Source: an uncultured Bacteroides sp.
GTDB lineage: Bacteria; Bacteroidota; Bacteroidia; Bacteroidales; Bacteroidaceae
Direction of reading: 5' to 3'
Length of the DNA stretch: 45,228 nucleotides
NCBI GenBank assembly: GCA_949296855.1
Contig: CASFRN010000074.1
Coordinates: 1-45,228 of the forward strand
Shown here: positions 33,993 to 42,318 of the stretch, piece after piece
Position numbering within the stretch: the first letter of the stretch is position 1
Layout of the letters: every line of letters starts with the position of its first letter
Notes under the pieces: generated by a model
Databases searched by the model: none
What the model saw: the letters and a program-made list of their open reading frames with translations, nothing else
Told to the model about the DNA's origin: nothing
Made by a program: the position numbers and the translations under genes

Positions 33993-35312
33993 ATGAAAGT
34001 TTTAAAGTTTGGAGGAACGTCGGTAGGCTCTGCGCAGAGAATGAAAGACGTTGCCAAATTGATTGCCGACGGCGAACGGAAAATTGTCGTTCTATCTGCC
34101 ATGTCGGGCACGACCAATACATTGGTTGAAATTTCGGATTATCTGTACAAGAAAAATCCCGAAGGTGCAAATGAAATCATCAACCGGCTGGAAGGCAAAT
34201 ACAAACAGCACATTGATGAACTTTATGCTACCGAAGCCTATAAACAGAAAACATTAGATTTTGTGAAGTCGGTGTTCGATTACATCCGGTCGTTTACCAA
34301 AGACATTTTTACGTTGTTCGAAGAAAAAGTAATCTTAGCACAGGGGGAAATCATCTCAACCAACATGGTGACCAACTACCTGTGCGAACAAGGCGTGAAG
34401 GCATACCTCATTCCGGCATTGGAGTTCATGCGCACCGACAAGAACAGCGAGCCAGACTTGAACTACATCCGCGAAAAGCTGAACGCCCAGCTTGAAGCGC
34501 ACGCGGGTCAGGACATCTATATCACCCAAGGATTTATCTGCCGCAATGCATACGGCGAGATAGACAACTTGCAACGCGGCGGAAGCGACTATACGGCCTC
34601 GCTTATCGGAGCGGCCGTGAACGCTTCGGAAATCCAGATTTGGACCGACATTGACGGTATGCACGACAACGACCCGCGTGTGGTAGACAAAACGTCGCCC
34701 GTACGCCAGCTTCATTTCGAAGAAGCGGCCGAGCTGGCTTATTTCGGCGCTAAAATCCTGCATCCCACGTGCGTGCAGCCTGCCAAATACGCCAATATCC
34801 CCGTACGTTTGCTGAACACTATGGAGCCGAGCGCACCCGGCACACTGATTTCAAACGACACCGAGAAAGGCAAGATTAAGGCCGTGGCGGCTAAAGATAA
34901 TATAACAGCCATCAAAATCAAGTCGAGCCGTATGCTGCTGGCTCACGGATTCCTGCGCAAGGTGTTTGAAATATTCGAGAGTTACCAGACATCCATCGAT
35001 ATGGTATGCACTTCGGAAGTAGGAGTATCCATGTCGATAGATAACACGAAGCACTTGAACGAAATCGTCAACGACCTGAAGAAATACGGTACCGTAACCG
35101 TCGACCATGACATGTGCATCGTCTGTGTGGTAGGCGACTTGGAATGGGAAAACGTAGGATTCGAAGCGAAGGCACTCGATGCCATGCGCGACATCCCGGT
35201 GCGCATGATTTCGTTTGGAGGAAGCAATTACAACATCTCGTTCCTCATCCGGGAATGTGACAAGAAAAAGGCACTGCAATCGTTGAGCGACGTGCTGTTC
35301 AACGGCAAATGA
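33993..35312 (+). CDS. lysC: aspartate kinase (monofunctional)
   Basis: It phosphorylates aspartate, the entry to lysine, threonine and methionine synthesis. The 439-aa protein has the kinase motif MKVLKFGGTSVGSAQRM, LAQGEIISTNMV, FICRNAYGEIDNLQRGGSDYTASLIGAA and WTDIDGMHDNDPR. Two C-terminal ACT domains (from about residue 305: AVAAKDNITAIKIKSSRML, then CIVCVVGDLEW) should bind lysine for feedback control. There is no homoserine dehydrogenase extension, so it is not ThrA. It is followed by a hairpin and then lysA. Confidence 0.96.
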   Translation: MKVLKFGGTSVGSAQRMKDVAKLIADGERKIVVLSAMSGTTNTLVEISDYLYKKNPEGANEIINRLEGKYKQHIDELYATEAYKQKTLDFVKSVFDYIRSFTKDIFTLFEEKVILAQGEIISTNMVTNYLCEQGVKAYLIPALEFMRTDKNSEPDLNYIREKLNAQLEAHAGQDIYITQGFICRNAYGEIDNLQRGGSDYTASLIGAAVNASEIQIWTDIDGMHDNDPRVVDKTSPVRQLHFEEAAELAYFGAKILHPTCVQPAKYANIPVRLLNTMEPSAPGTLISNDTEKGKIKAVAAKDNITAIKIKSSRMLLAHGFLRKVFEIFESYQTSIDMVCTSEVGVSMSIDNTKHLNEIVNDLKKYGTVTVDHDMCIVCVVGDLEWENVGFEAKALDAMRDIPVRMISFGGSNYNISFLIRECDKKKALQSLSDVLFNGK

Positions 35313-35342
35313 CGCAATCTTCTTCATAACATTCATACACAC

Positions 35343-35394
35343 GAAGCGGATGGTACGGTTGTAACACAAAACCGCATCGTCCGCTTCTTTTTTT
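35343..35394 (+). terminator. terminator or attenuator between lysC and lysA
   Basis: GAAGCGGA (35343-35350) pairs with TCCGCTTC (35380-35387); inner CGGTTGT/ACAAAACCG adds further pairing, and seven or more T residues follow. This is a typical intrinsic terminator placed in the 106-bp gap between lysC and lysA. If it is partial, it would reduce lysA relative to lysC. Confidence 0.8.
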
Positions 35395-35418
35395 ATAATA
35401 CTTAATACAAATCCGATT

Positions 35419-36585
35419 ATGAAAGGTACTTTCCCCGTAGAAAAATTCCAAAAGGTAGAAACCCCCTTCTACTATTACAACGCCGACTTGCTGCGCGAAA
35501 CCCTGGACGTAATCCGTACGGAAGCCGGCAAATACAACAAGTATTGTGTGCACTATGCCATCAAGGCAAATGCCAACCCTAAAATCCTCGGAATCATTCG
35601 CGAAAGCGGATTGGGAGTGGACTGCGTGAGCGGATGGGAAATAGAGGCGGCGATTAAAGCCGGATTCCCCGCAAGCAAAATTGTATTCGCCGGCGTAGGC
35701 AAGACCGATAAGGAAATCAGTTTGGCGCTGGATCACGATATCTTCTGTTTCAACGTAGAGTCCGTGCCCGAACTGGAAATCATCAACGGGCTGGCGGCCG
35801 CTAAGAGCAGAATCGCGCGCATCGCTTTCCGCATCAATCCCGACGTAGGTGCACACACGCACGCCAACATCACTACAGGACTTGCCGAAAACAAGTTCGG
35901 CATCAGTATGCAGGACATGGATAAGGTCATCGACTGTGCGCTGGAAATGAACAACGTGAAGTTCGTCGGGCTGCATTTCCACATCGGTTCTCAGATAATG
36001 GACATGGGCGACTTCATTGCGTTGTGTAACCGTGTCAACGAATTACAGGAAAAACTCTACGCCCGCCGGATTATTGTAGAGCACATCAATGTAGGCGGAG
36101 GATTGGGCATCGACTATGCGCACCCTAACCGCCAGCCCGTCCCCAACTTTGCCGAATATTTCGCCACCTACCACAAATGCCTGAAACTCCGCCCGCAACA
36201 GACGCTGCACTTCGAGTTAGGACGCTCGGTTGTAGCCCAATGCGGAAGCCTTATCACGCGGGTGATTTACGTCAAGCAGGGCACCAACAAGCAGTTTGCC
36301 ATCGTTGATGCCGGCATGACCGACCTCATCCGCCCTGCCCTCTACCAAGCTTATCACAAAATAGAAAACATTTCGTCCGACGACTCGATGGAAACATACG
36401 ACGTGGTAGGCCCCATCTGCGAATCATCGGATGTGTTCGGCAAAGCCATCGACTTGAACAAGACGCATAGAGGCGACTTCCTCGCCATCCGCTCGGCTGG
36501 CGCTTACGGCGAGATTATGGCATCGGGATACAACTGCCGCCCCTTGCCGAAAGGATACACTTCGGATGAATTGGGAAATGTTTGA
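35419..36585 (+). CDS. lysA: diaminopimelate decarboxylase LysA
   Basis: It converts meso-diaminopimelate to lysine. The 388-aa fold type III PLP enzyme has the PLP lysine in VHYAIKANANPKIL (about residue 48-60), GLGVDCVSGWEIEAA, GLHFHIGSQIMD, HINVGGGLGIDY, FELGRSVVAQCG and the dimer-interface Cys of VVGPICESSDVFGK, plus AGAYGEIMASGYNCRP. All expected residues are present. It lies downstream of lysC, consistent with a lysine pathway unit. Confidence 0.97.
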   Translation: MKGTFPVEKFQKVETPFYYYNADLLRETLDVIRTEAGKYNKYCVHYAIKANANPKILGIIRESGLGVDCVSGWEIEAAIKAGFPASKIVFAGVGKTDKEISLALDHDIFCFNVESVPELEIINGLAAAKSRIARIAFRINPDVGAHTHANITTGLAENKFGISMQDMDKVIDCALEMNNVKFVGLHFHIGSQIMDMGDFIALCNRVNELQEKLYARRIIVEHINVGGGLGIDYAHPNRQPVPNFAEYFATYHKCLKLRPQQTLHFELGRSVVAQCGSLITRVIYVKQGTNKQFAIVDAGMTDLIRPALYQAYHKIENISSDDSMETYDVVGPICESSDVFGKAIDLNKTHRGDFLAIRSAGAYGEIMASGYNCRPLPKGYTSDELGNV

Positions 36586-36663
36586 CTCTGAAAATAATCA
36601 ATCTCCAAATGTATTTGAACATTTGAATTTATGTTTGGATTGCATTGCCGGTTCAGACGGCAT

Positions 36664-36764
36664 CCTTTTACGGTTTCCGTACCAAAACCGTACGTTCTAG
36701 GTACGGAAACCGTATGTTTTTGGCTCGGAAACCGTACGGTTTTGGAACGGAGAACGTAAAAGAG
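36664..36764. repeat. long inverted repeat with CCGTACGG words, copy 2
   Basis: CCTTTTACGGTTTCCGTA at the left is mirrored by a right arm ending CGGAGAACGTAAAAG, and the interior alternates CGTACGG, CGTATG and CCGTACGG words. It is the same design and near-same words as 9821-9926, but the copies differ in detail, so they are relatives and not recent duplicates. It lies after lysA. A weaker inverted repeat with CCAAAT/TTTGG at about 36604-36638 precedes it. Confidence 0.82.
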
Positions 36765-36843
36765 AGACTGCCTGAAACAGATTCTGACCCTTTTTCAATC
36801 ATATTTTGATTCACATCCCGCTGGACAAATTTTTCCAATGACA

Positions 36844-36897
36844 CTTTTTATCGAACTATATGGGAGCCTCAGAGCCTTTTGAGATTGGAAGTGAAAT
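36844..36897 (+). repeat. solitary CRISPR-repeat-like sequence away from the array
   Basis: Positions 36844-36865 match 20 of 22 nt of the array repeat read in its crRNA direction (its leader-side end), including an exact 14-nt core ATCGAACTATATGG. A second segment, GGAAGTGAAAT at 36887-36897, matches 10 of 11 nt of the other end of the same repeat, which carries the handle. Together they look like one repeat split by about 25 nt containing a small CTCA/TGAG stem. There is no second full repeat near it, so it is not an ordinary array. It may encode a CRISPR-like RNA or be a relic. The rest of 36766-36982 shows no gene. Confidence 0.75.
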
Positions 36898-36982
36898 TGC
36901 TTTTCAACAAATTTAAAGCCGAAAGTTAGGAAGATGAGGCGATATTTCCGAACTTTGCGGCTCAAATTAATGTAATGACTTT

Positions 36983-37633
36983 ATGGACCAAACTAAGACG
37001 ATAGCCGCCCTTTTCGATTTCGACGGGGTGGTGATGGATACCGAATCGCAGTATAGTATTTTTTGGAACGGGGTGGGAAAGAAATACCATCCGGAATATG
37101 AGGAGTTCGGAAAGATTATCAAAGGGCAGACTTTGTGCCAGATTTACGGGCGCTATTTTGCCGGAATGGAGAAGGAACAGGAAGGAATCACGGAGGATTT
37201 AAACCGGTTTGAGGCGCAGATGAAGTATGAGTATGTGCCGGGCGTGGTTGGCTTCATGCGTGAATTGCATACGCAGGGGGTGAAGATTGCCATCGTGACC
37301 AGTTCGAACGAGCAGAAGATGGCGAATGTGTATGCCGTGCATCCCGAACTGAAGGAGTTGGTAGACCGCATTCTTACGGCAGAGATGTTTACCCGCTCGA
37401 AACCTGCTCCCGATTGTTTCCTGCTGGGTGCGGAAGTGTTTGATACGGTGCCCGAAAACTGCGTGGTGTTTGAAGATTCGTTTCACGGATTGGAAGCGGG
37501 CAATGCGGCAGGTATGACGGTTGTAGGGCTAAGCACGACCAATCCGGCGGAGGCTATCCGGGACAAATGCAAGCTGGTTATCCCCGACTTTACTTCGTTC
37601 GGATATGAAAAGATGAAAAGCCTGCTTGCTTAA
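36983..37633 (+). CDS. HAD-superfamily hydrolase (beta-phosphoglucomutase-like)
   Basis: The 216-aa protein has HAD motif I LFDFDGVVMDTES (residues 11-23, catalytic DxD), a helical cap (about 25-85), motif II AIVTSSN, motif III Lys in TRSKPAPDCF and motif IV VVFEDSFHGLEAGNAAG. The subfamily includes phosphoglucomutases and small-molecule phosphatases; substrate is not evident. The ATG is the first in frame. The panB promoter overlaps its 3' end. Confidence 0.93.
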   Translation: MDQTKTIAALFDFDGVVMDTESQYSIFWNGVGKKYHPEYEEFGKIIKGQTLCQIYGRYFAGMEKEQEGITEDLNRFEAQMKYEYVPGVVGFMRELHTQGVKIAIVTSSNEQKMANVYAVHPELKELVDRILTAEMFTRSKPAPDCFLLGAEVFDTVPENCVVFEDSFHGLEAGNAAGMTVVGLSTTNPAEAIRDKCKLVIPDFTSFGYEKMKSLLA

Positions 37634-37656
37634 TTCGTTAAAAAGCCTTACATTTG
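37626..37656 (+). promoter_or_regulatory. panB: panB promoter overlapping the end of the HAD gene
   Basis: TTG (37626-37628), 20 nt, then TACATTTG (37649-37656) fits the Bacteroidetes consensus. Transcription would start near 37663, giving a 5' leader of about 157 nt that contains the inverted repeat at 37678-37786. Confidence 0.8.
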
Positions 37657-37677
37657 CCGCGAATTTAATCAGTAGGG

Positions 37678-37786
37678 AGTTATAAGGAGTTATTTCAAGG
37701 AGTTAAAGGAAGTTATAAGCTAATACTCTATATTATTGTCCTTTAATTCTTGCCGAAGGCATAACTTCTTCTAACTCCTTATAACT
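37678..37786. repeat. inverted repeat of GAGTTATAAG words in the panB leader
   Basis: AGTTATAAGGAGTTA (37678-37692) and TAACTCCTTATAACT (37772-37786) are perfect 15-bp arms. Inside are further AAGGAGTTA and GAAGTTATAAG words and their complements. It fits the general word-based hairpin design of the window but uses a different word. Confidence 0.88.
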
Positions 37787-37819
37787 ATAGGTCTTTAACA
37801 AAAGAAAGGGAAAAAGGTT

Positions 37820-38641
37820 ATGGCTGGATATCTTGTTAGTGACGCACGGAAAGTGACGACTCACCGTTTGATGGAAATGAAGGAAAAAGGCGAGAAAATC
37901 TCGATGCTGACTTCATACGACTTTACTACTGCCCGCATTGTGGACGAAGCCGGAATGGATGTTATCTTGGTAGGCGACTCGGCTTCGAATGTGATGGCTG
38001 GCAATGCCACTACGTTGCCGATCACCGTAGACCAGATGATTTATCATGCACGGTCGGTGGTGAGGGGCGTGAATCGTGCCTTGGTGGTAGTGGATATGCC
38101 TTTCGGCTCTTATCAGGCAGACCCGTTCGACGGTGTGCGCAACGCGATGCGGATGATGAAGGAGACGGGGGCTGACGCCTTGAAACTGGAAGGCGGAGAA
38201 GAGGTGATAGAAGTTATCGGCAAGATTATCGGGGCAGGCGTTCCGGTAATGGGACATTTAGGCTTGATGCCTCAGTCGATTAATAAATATGGTACGTATG
38301 GCGTGCGTGCGAAGGGCGATGCGGAAGCCGACAAGTTGTTGCGCGACGCGAAGCTATTAGAAGAAGCCGGATGCTTTGCCTTGGTATTGGAAAAGATTCC
38401 GGCTGTATTGGCAAAACAAGTGACCGAATCGTTGCGCATTCCGGTTATCGGCATCGGTGCCGGAGGGGCTACTGATGGGCAGGTATTGGTTGTAGCGGAT
38501 ATGTTAGGTATGACCAAAGGGTTCAGTCCGAAGTTCTTGCGCCGGTATGCCGACCTGAATGCGGTGATGACCGATGCTATCGGGCAGTACGTGACCGATG
38601 TGAAGTCGGGTGATTTCCCGAATGAGTCGGAACAATATTGA
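37820..38641 (+). CDS. panB: 3-methyl-2-oxobutanoate hydroxymethyltransferase PanB
   Basis: PanB makes ketopantoate from 2-oxoisovalerate for pantothenate and CoA. The 273-aa barrel protein has [33 protein letters not shown] (Mg-binding Asp), [44 protein letters not shown] and the catalytic Glu region [12 protein letters not shown], then [16 protein letters not shown]. All are standard. panC and panD are not adjacent. Confidence 0.97.
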   Translation: MAGYLVSDARKVTTHRLMEMKEKGEKISMLTSYDFTTARIVDEAGMDVILVGDSASNVMAGNATTLPITVDQMIYHARSVVRGVNRALVVVDMPFGSYQADPFDGVRNAMRMMKETGADALKLEGGEEVIEVIGKIIGAGVPVMGHLGLMPQSINKYGTYGVRAKGDAEADKLLRDAKLLEEAGCFALVLEKIPAVLAKQVTESLRIPVIGIGAGGATDGQVLVVADMLGMTKGFSPKFLRRYADLNAVMTDAIGQYVTDVKSGDFPNESEQY

Positions 38642-38650
38642 TGTATTATG

Positions 38651-38736
38651 AAGAAACGCAGATTTTCGCAGATTAACGCAGATTGAATGAATGATTAAAT
38701 TATTATCTGTGAAAATCCGCGTTAATCTGCGTTTCT
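38651..38736. repeat. CGCAGATT-type inverted repeat C
   Basis: The left arm AGAAACGCAGATTTTCGCAG (from 38651) continues with two more CGCAGATT words. The right arm, read backwards from 38736, gives AGAAACGCAGATTAACGCGG and then TTTTCACAGATAA. It occupies the 122-bp gap between panB and the MFS gene. Confidence 0.88.
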
Positions 38737-38763
38737 AAGCTTAGTTATATTATAGAATGGTGT

Positions 38764-39888
38764 ATGCTGTGGAATAGAAACTTTACCTCGCTTGCAGCGG
38801 CAAATGTGTTTTTTCATGCAGCCGTTTACATGCAGTTTCCTGTCCTGCATCGGTGGATGACGGATGTTTGGGGATATACCGGCGTGGAGGCGGCATGTAT
38901 GGCGGTGGTGTTTGGCTTGTCCCTGTTCGTTCCGGGAGTTTTCAACAGTTATTTGGTCGATACGTTCAGCCGGAAGAAAGTGTGTGTTTGGAGTATGATT
39001 GTATTGGGATTGGCGACGGTTGCTTATACGGGCGTTTCGTCAAGTTGGCAAATCCTTGTTTTGCGCATTTTGCAGGGAGGAGCGTTCGGGATTGCTTTGA
39101 TGTCTACGGGTAGTACGTTGGCTATTGATGTGGCTTCCAGTCACCAGCGGGACAGGGCGAACCGGGCTTTTACTTGGTCGGGCATTGTGGGGATGTTAGT
39201 GGGTATCCTTATCGGTTTGACGAGTGTGCCGCATCGCGGCTTTGAGTTCTTGTTCAGTTATTCGGCTGCGTTGCTGATTCCGGCTATCGCGCTTATCGGA
39301 AGCGTGAAGGTTTGTTTCCGCGCCCCGTTGGATTTGCCCTTGTGCTCGTTCGACCGTTTCCTGCTTTTCCGTGCCATTCCTCCGGGCGTTAATATGATGG
39401 CGGTGCCGTTGGTGATAGGCATGATTTTCGTTTCGGTTTCCGATATTTATTTTTATCTTTGCATGGGGCTTGGATTTCTGCTCTATTTATTGGTGAGAGA
39501 GATTGTGAAGCGTCCTGTGGACGGGCGGATTCAGGTCGGTATCGGGCAGGTATTGCTGATTGCCGGATTGGCGGTCTTGCATTGCCGTGTGGGTGTTTAT
39601 CCTTTTGGGGTAAGCGGTGCTTTGATTGGTTTAGGTACCGGCTTTTCCATTGGCCAGTTCCTTCAGTTGATGATTTCGCTTCCGTTGCATTGCGAGCGGG
39701 GAACGGGGTATCATACCTACCGCTTGTCGTGGGAGTTGGCGTTGGCATGCGGCATACTGTTAAGCGTATATTTGCAGGCGCAAGGCGGGGATTTGTTCTT
39801 GACCGAATCACTGATAACCGTGGCAGGGCTTTTGCTGTATCTGGCATTTACCAATCGTTATTTCAAGAGACATTATCAGAAACATTAA
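38764..39888 (+). CDS. MFS transporter
   Basis: The 374-aa inner-membrane protein has about 11-12 hydrophobic helices. The MFS loop 2-3 signature is visible in NSYLVDTFSRKKVCVWSMIVLG, and a TM5-like Gly-rich helix in SGIVGMLVGILIGLTS. Substrate is unknown. ATG 38764 (MLWNRNFTSLAAANVFFHAAVY) is a typical start; an overlapping ATG at 38758 is out of frame. It ends 14 bp before ettA and is likely co-transcribed. Confidence 0.9.
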   Translation: MLWNRNFTSLAAANVFFHAAVYMQFPVLHRWMTDVWGYTGVEAACMAVVFGLSLFVPGVFNSYLVDTFSRKKVCVWSMIVLGLATVAYTGVSSSWQILVLRILQGGAFGIALMSTGSTLAIDVASSHQRDRANRAFTWSGIVGMLVGILIGLTSVPHRGFEFLFSYSAALLIPAIALIGSVKVCFRAPLDLPLCSFDRFLLFRAIPPGVNMMAVPLVIGMIFVSVSDIYFYLCMGLGFLLYLLVREIVKRPVDGRIQVGIGQVLLIAGLAVLHCRVGVYPFGVSGALIGLGTGFSIGQFLQLMISLPLHCERGTGYHTYRLSWELALACGILLSVYLQAQGGDLFLTESLITVAGLLLYLAFTNRYFKRHYQKH

Positions 39889-39902
39889 AAACATAAAAGA
39901 AT

Positions 39903-41591
39903 ATGGCAGACGATAAAAAGATTATCTTTTCGATGGTGGGAGTGAGCAAATCCTTCCAAAACAACAAACAGGTATTGAAAGACATCTACCTATCCTTTTT
40001 TTATGGAGCGAAAATCGGTATCATCGGTTTGAATGGTGCCGGTAAATCTACGTTGCTGAAAATCATCGCCGGGCTGGACAAGAGCTATCAGGGCGAAGTG
40101 GTGTTCTCGCCGGGTTATTCGGTTGGTTACTTGGCGCAGGAACCCTATTTGGACGATACCAAGACGGTGAAAGAAGTCGTAATGGAGGGCGTGCAAGCCA
40201 CGGTAGACGCATTGGCGGAATACGAGGAAATCAATCAGAAGTTCGGATTGCCCGAATACTATGAAGACCCGGAAAAGATGGATGCGCTATTCGCCCGTCA
40301 GGCAGAATTGCAAGACATTATAGACGCTACGGACGCATGGAACTTGGACAGCAAATTAGAGCGTGCGATGGACGCTTTGCGTTGTCCGCCCGAAGACCAG
40401 CCGGTAAAGCATTTGTCGGGAGGCGAACGCCGCCGTGTGGCATTGTGCCGTTTGTTGCTTCAGAAGCCCGACATCTTGTTGCTGGACGAGCCTACTAACC
40501 ACTTGGATGCCGAAAGTATTGATTGGCTGGAACAGCACTTGCAACAATACGAAGGTACGGTAATTGCCGTAACCCACGACCGTTATTTCCTCGACCATGT
40601 AGCCGGATGGATTCTGGAATTAGACCGCGGCGAAGGCATTCCTTGGAAAGGAAACTATTCGAGCTGGCTGGAGCAGAAGACTAAGCGGATGGAGATGGAA
40701 GAGAAGGTGGCAAGCAAACGCCGTAAGACTTTAGAGCGCGAGTTGGAGTGGGTGCGTATGGCGCCAAAAGCCCGTCAGGCAAAAGGAAAGGCTCGTTTGA
40801 ACTCGTATGATAAGTTATTGAATGAGGATGTCAAGGAGAAGGAAGAAAAGTTGGAAATCTTCATCCCGAACGGTCCGCGCCTCGGCAATAAGGTCATCGA
40901 AGCCAAGCACGTGGCAAAGGCATACGGTGATAAGTTGCTCTTCGACGACCTCAACTTCATGCTTCCGCCTAACGGCATTGTGGGCGTAATCGGTCCGAAC
41001 GGTGCCGGAAAGACCACTTTGTTCCGCCTGATTATGGGCATAGAGCAACCCGATAAAGGTGACTTTGAGGTAGGAGAAACTGTAAAGATAGCCTATGTAG
41101 ACCAGCAGCATAAGGACATCGACCCCAATAAGACGGTTTATCAGGTGGTGAGCGGAGGAAACGAATTGCTCCGGATGGGGAATCGTGACGTGAATGCCCG
41201 TGCTTACTTGAGCCGTTTCAATTTCTCAGGCTCCGACCAGGAAAAATTGTGCGGAAAGCTTTCGGGAGGCGAGCGCAACCGCCTGCACTTGGCTATGGCA
41301 TTGAAAGAAGAAGGAAACGTATTGTTACTGGACGAGCCGACCAATGATATCGACGTGAACACCCTGCGTGCCTTGGAAGAAGGTTTGGAGGATTTCGCCG
41401 GATGTGCCGTAGTTATCAGCCACGACCGTTGGTTCCTCGACCGTATTTGTACCCACATCCTTGCTTTCGAAGGGAATAGCGAAGTGTTCTATTTCGAAGG
41501 CTCGTACACAGAATACGAAGAGAACAAGATGAAGCGCATGGGCAACGTAGAGCCGAAGCGCGTGCGTTACCGCAAGCTGATGGAAGACTGA
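39903..41591 (+). CDS. ettA: energy-dependent translational throttle protein EttA (ABC-F)
   Basis: EttA binds the ribosomal E site and gates elongation according to ATP/ADP. The 562-aa ABC-F protein has two nucleotide-binding domains: Walker A GLNGAGKSTLL and signature HLSGGERRRVAL (first), and GPNGAGKTTLF with KLSGGERNRLHLAMAL (second). A charged linker around residues 245-310 (EQKTKRMEMEEKVASKRRKTLERELEW) is the tRNA-interacting motif. Walker B boxes are LLLDEPTNHLD and LLLDEPTNDID. There are no transmembrane segments. Confidence 0.95.
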   Translation: MADDKKIIFSMVGVSKSFQNNKQVLKDIYLSFFYGAKIGIIGLNGAGKSTLLKIIAGLDKSYQGEVVFSPGYSVGYLAQEPYLDDTKTVKEVVMEGVQATVDALAEYEEINQKFGLPEYYEDPEKMDALFARQAELQDIIDATDAWNLDSKLERAMDALRCPPEDQPVKHLSGGERRRVALCRLLLQKPDILLLDEPTNHLDAESIDWLEQHLQQYEGTVIAVTHDRYFLDHVAGWILELDRGEGIPWKGNYSSWLEQKTKRMEMEEKVASKRRKTLERELEWVRMAPKARQAKGKARLNSYDKLLNEDVKEKEEKLEIFIPNGPRLGNKVIEAKHVAKAYGDKLLFDDLNFMLPPNGIVGVIGPNGAGKTTLFRLIMGIEQPDKGDFEVGETVKIAYVDQQHKDIDPNKTVYQVVSGGNELLRMGNRDVNARAYLSRFNFSGSDQEKLCGKLSGGERNRLHLAMALKEEGNVLLLDEPTNDIDVNTLRALEEGLEDFAGCAVVISHDRWFLDRICTHILAFEGNSEVFYFEGSYTEYEENKMKRMGNVEPKRVRYRKLMED

Positions 41592-41596
41592 TAATT

Positions 41597-41670
41597 TGAA
41601 CACAGAGACACAGAGGCACAGAGTTTATTGGTACATTGAAAACTCTGTGTCTCCGTGTCTCTGTGTTTTT
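41597..41670. repeat. GACACAGA-type inverted repeat D with AATT flanks
   Basis: AACACAGAGACACAGAGGCA (left) mirrors a right arm that reads, from its end, AACACAGAGACACGGAGACA. The element lies right after the ettA stop and is flanked on both sides by AATT (41593-41596 and 41671-41674), a possible 4-bp target duplication, although AATT is too simple to be strong evidence alone. Confidence 0.85.
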
Positions 41671-41691
41671 AATTCATATAATATTATTAGC

Positions 41692-42207
41692 ATGATTACC
41701 TTATACCTCGCCCGTCATGGGCAAACGGAAGAGAATCTGAGCCGGATATTCCAGGGGCATTTGCCCGGACACCTTACGGAGGAAGGCAAGCGGCAAGCGG
41801 TGGCATTGGGCGAAAGCCTGAAAGACATCGCGCTGGATGCCATCGTAAGCAGTGACCTGCAACGGGTGACCGATACGGTGCGGCTTGCGGTAGGCGATAG
41901 AGGTTTGCCGTGGGAACAGAACGCCTTGTTCCGTGAGATAGACTGGGGAAGCTGGACGGGATTATTGATAAATAGTGTAGACCGTTCCCGTTTGCCGAAG
42001 GATGCCGAAACACCCGAAATGCTTTACGAGCGGGCAGGACGCTGCATCGCTTATCTTCGTGCGCATTATGCCGGAAAGTCGGTATTGGTCGTGGCACATG
42101 GGCAAATTAACCGGAATATCCTAGCGCAAGCGAAAGGATTCCCGTTGAGCCGTCTGAAAGAAATCCCGTTGATGAAGAACGCGTCGGTGGAAGTGCTGGA
42201 GTTATAA
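41692..42207 (+). CDS. histidine phosphatase / phosphoglycerate mutase-like protein
   Basis: The 171-aa branch-1 histidine phosphatase has the catalytic RHG motif in LYLARHGQTEENLSRIFQG (residues 4-22), acid Glu in LFREIDWGSWTG and the second His in VLVVAHGQINRNIL. The family includes cobalamin-pathway and sugar phosphatases; substrate not known. The frame starts inside inverted repeat D, but ATG 41692 gives the proper N-terminus. Confidence 0.92.
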   Translation: MITLYLARHGQTEENLSRIFQGHLPGHLTEEGKRQAVALGESLKDIALDAIVSSDLQRVTDTVRLAVGDRGLPWEQNALFREIDWGSWTGLLINSVDRSRLPKDAETPEMLYERAGRCIAYLRAHYAGKSVLVVAHGQINRNILAQAKGFPLSRLKEIPLMKNASVEVLEL

Positions 42208-42287
42208 TTGGGGCTTTAAAATCGATTTTTGCGCTTCTGCGTATTTACGTTCGATAAAAAAGATTCGGTTGTTTCGGATAAATTTAT

Positions 42288-42295
42288 TACTTTTG
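42288..42295 (+). promoter_or_regulatory. -7 box of the AAA-ATPase gene
   Basis: TACTTTTG fits TAnnTTTG. The start near 42302 agrees with the ATG at 42319 and argues against the upstream in-frame start at 42229. A -33 match is poor. Confidence 0.55.
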
Positions 42296-42318
42296 TGAAA
42301 ACCAAAAAGCTCAGCCTT

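Noticed and set aside
42248-42262. GTTCGATAAAAAAG resembles the end of the CRISPR repeat (GTTCGATTAAAAG)
   Set aside because: The match is short and A-rich, needs a gap or mismatch, and has no further similarity to the repeat, so it is probably chance.
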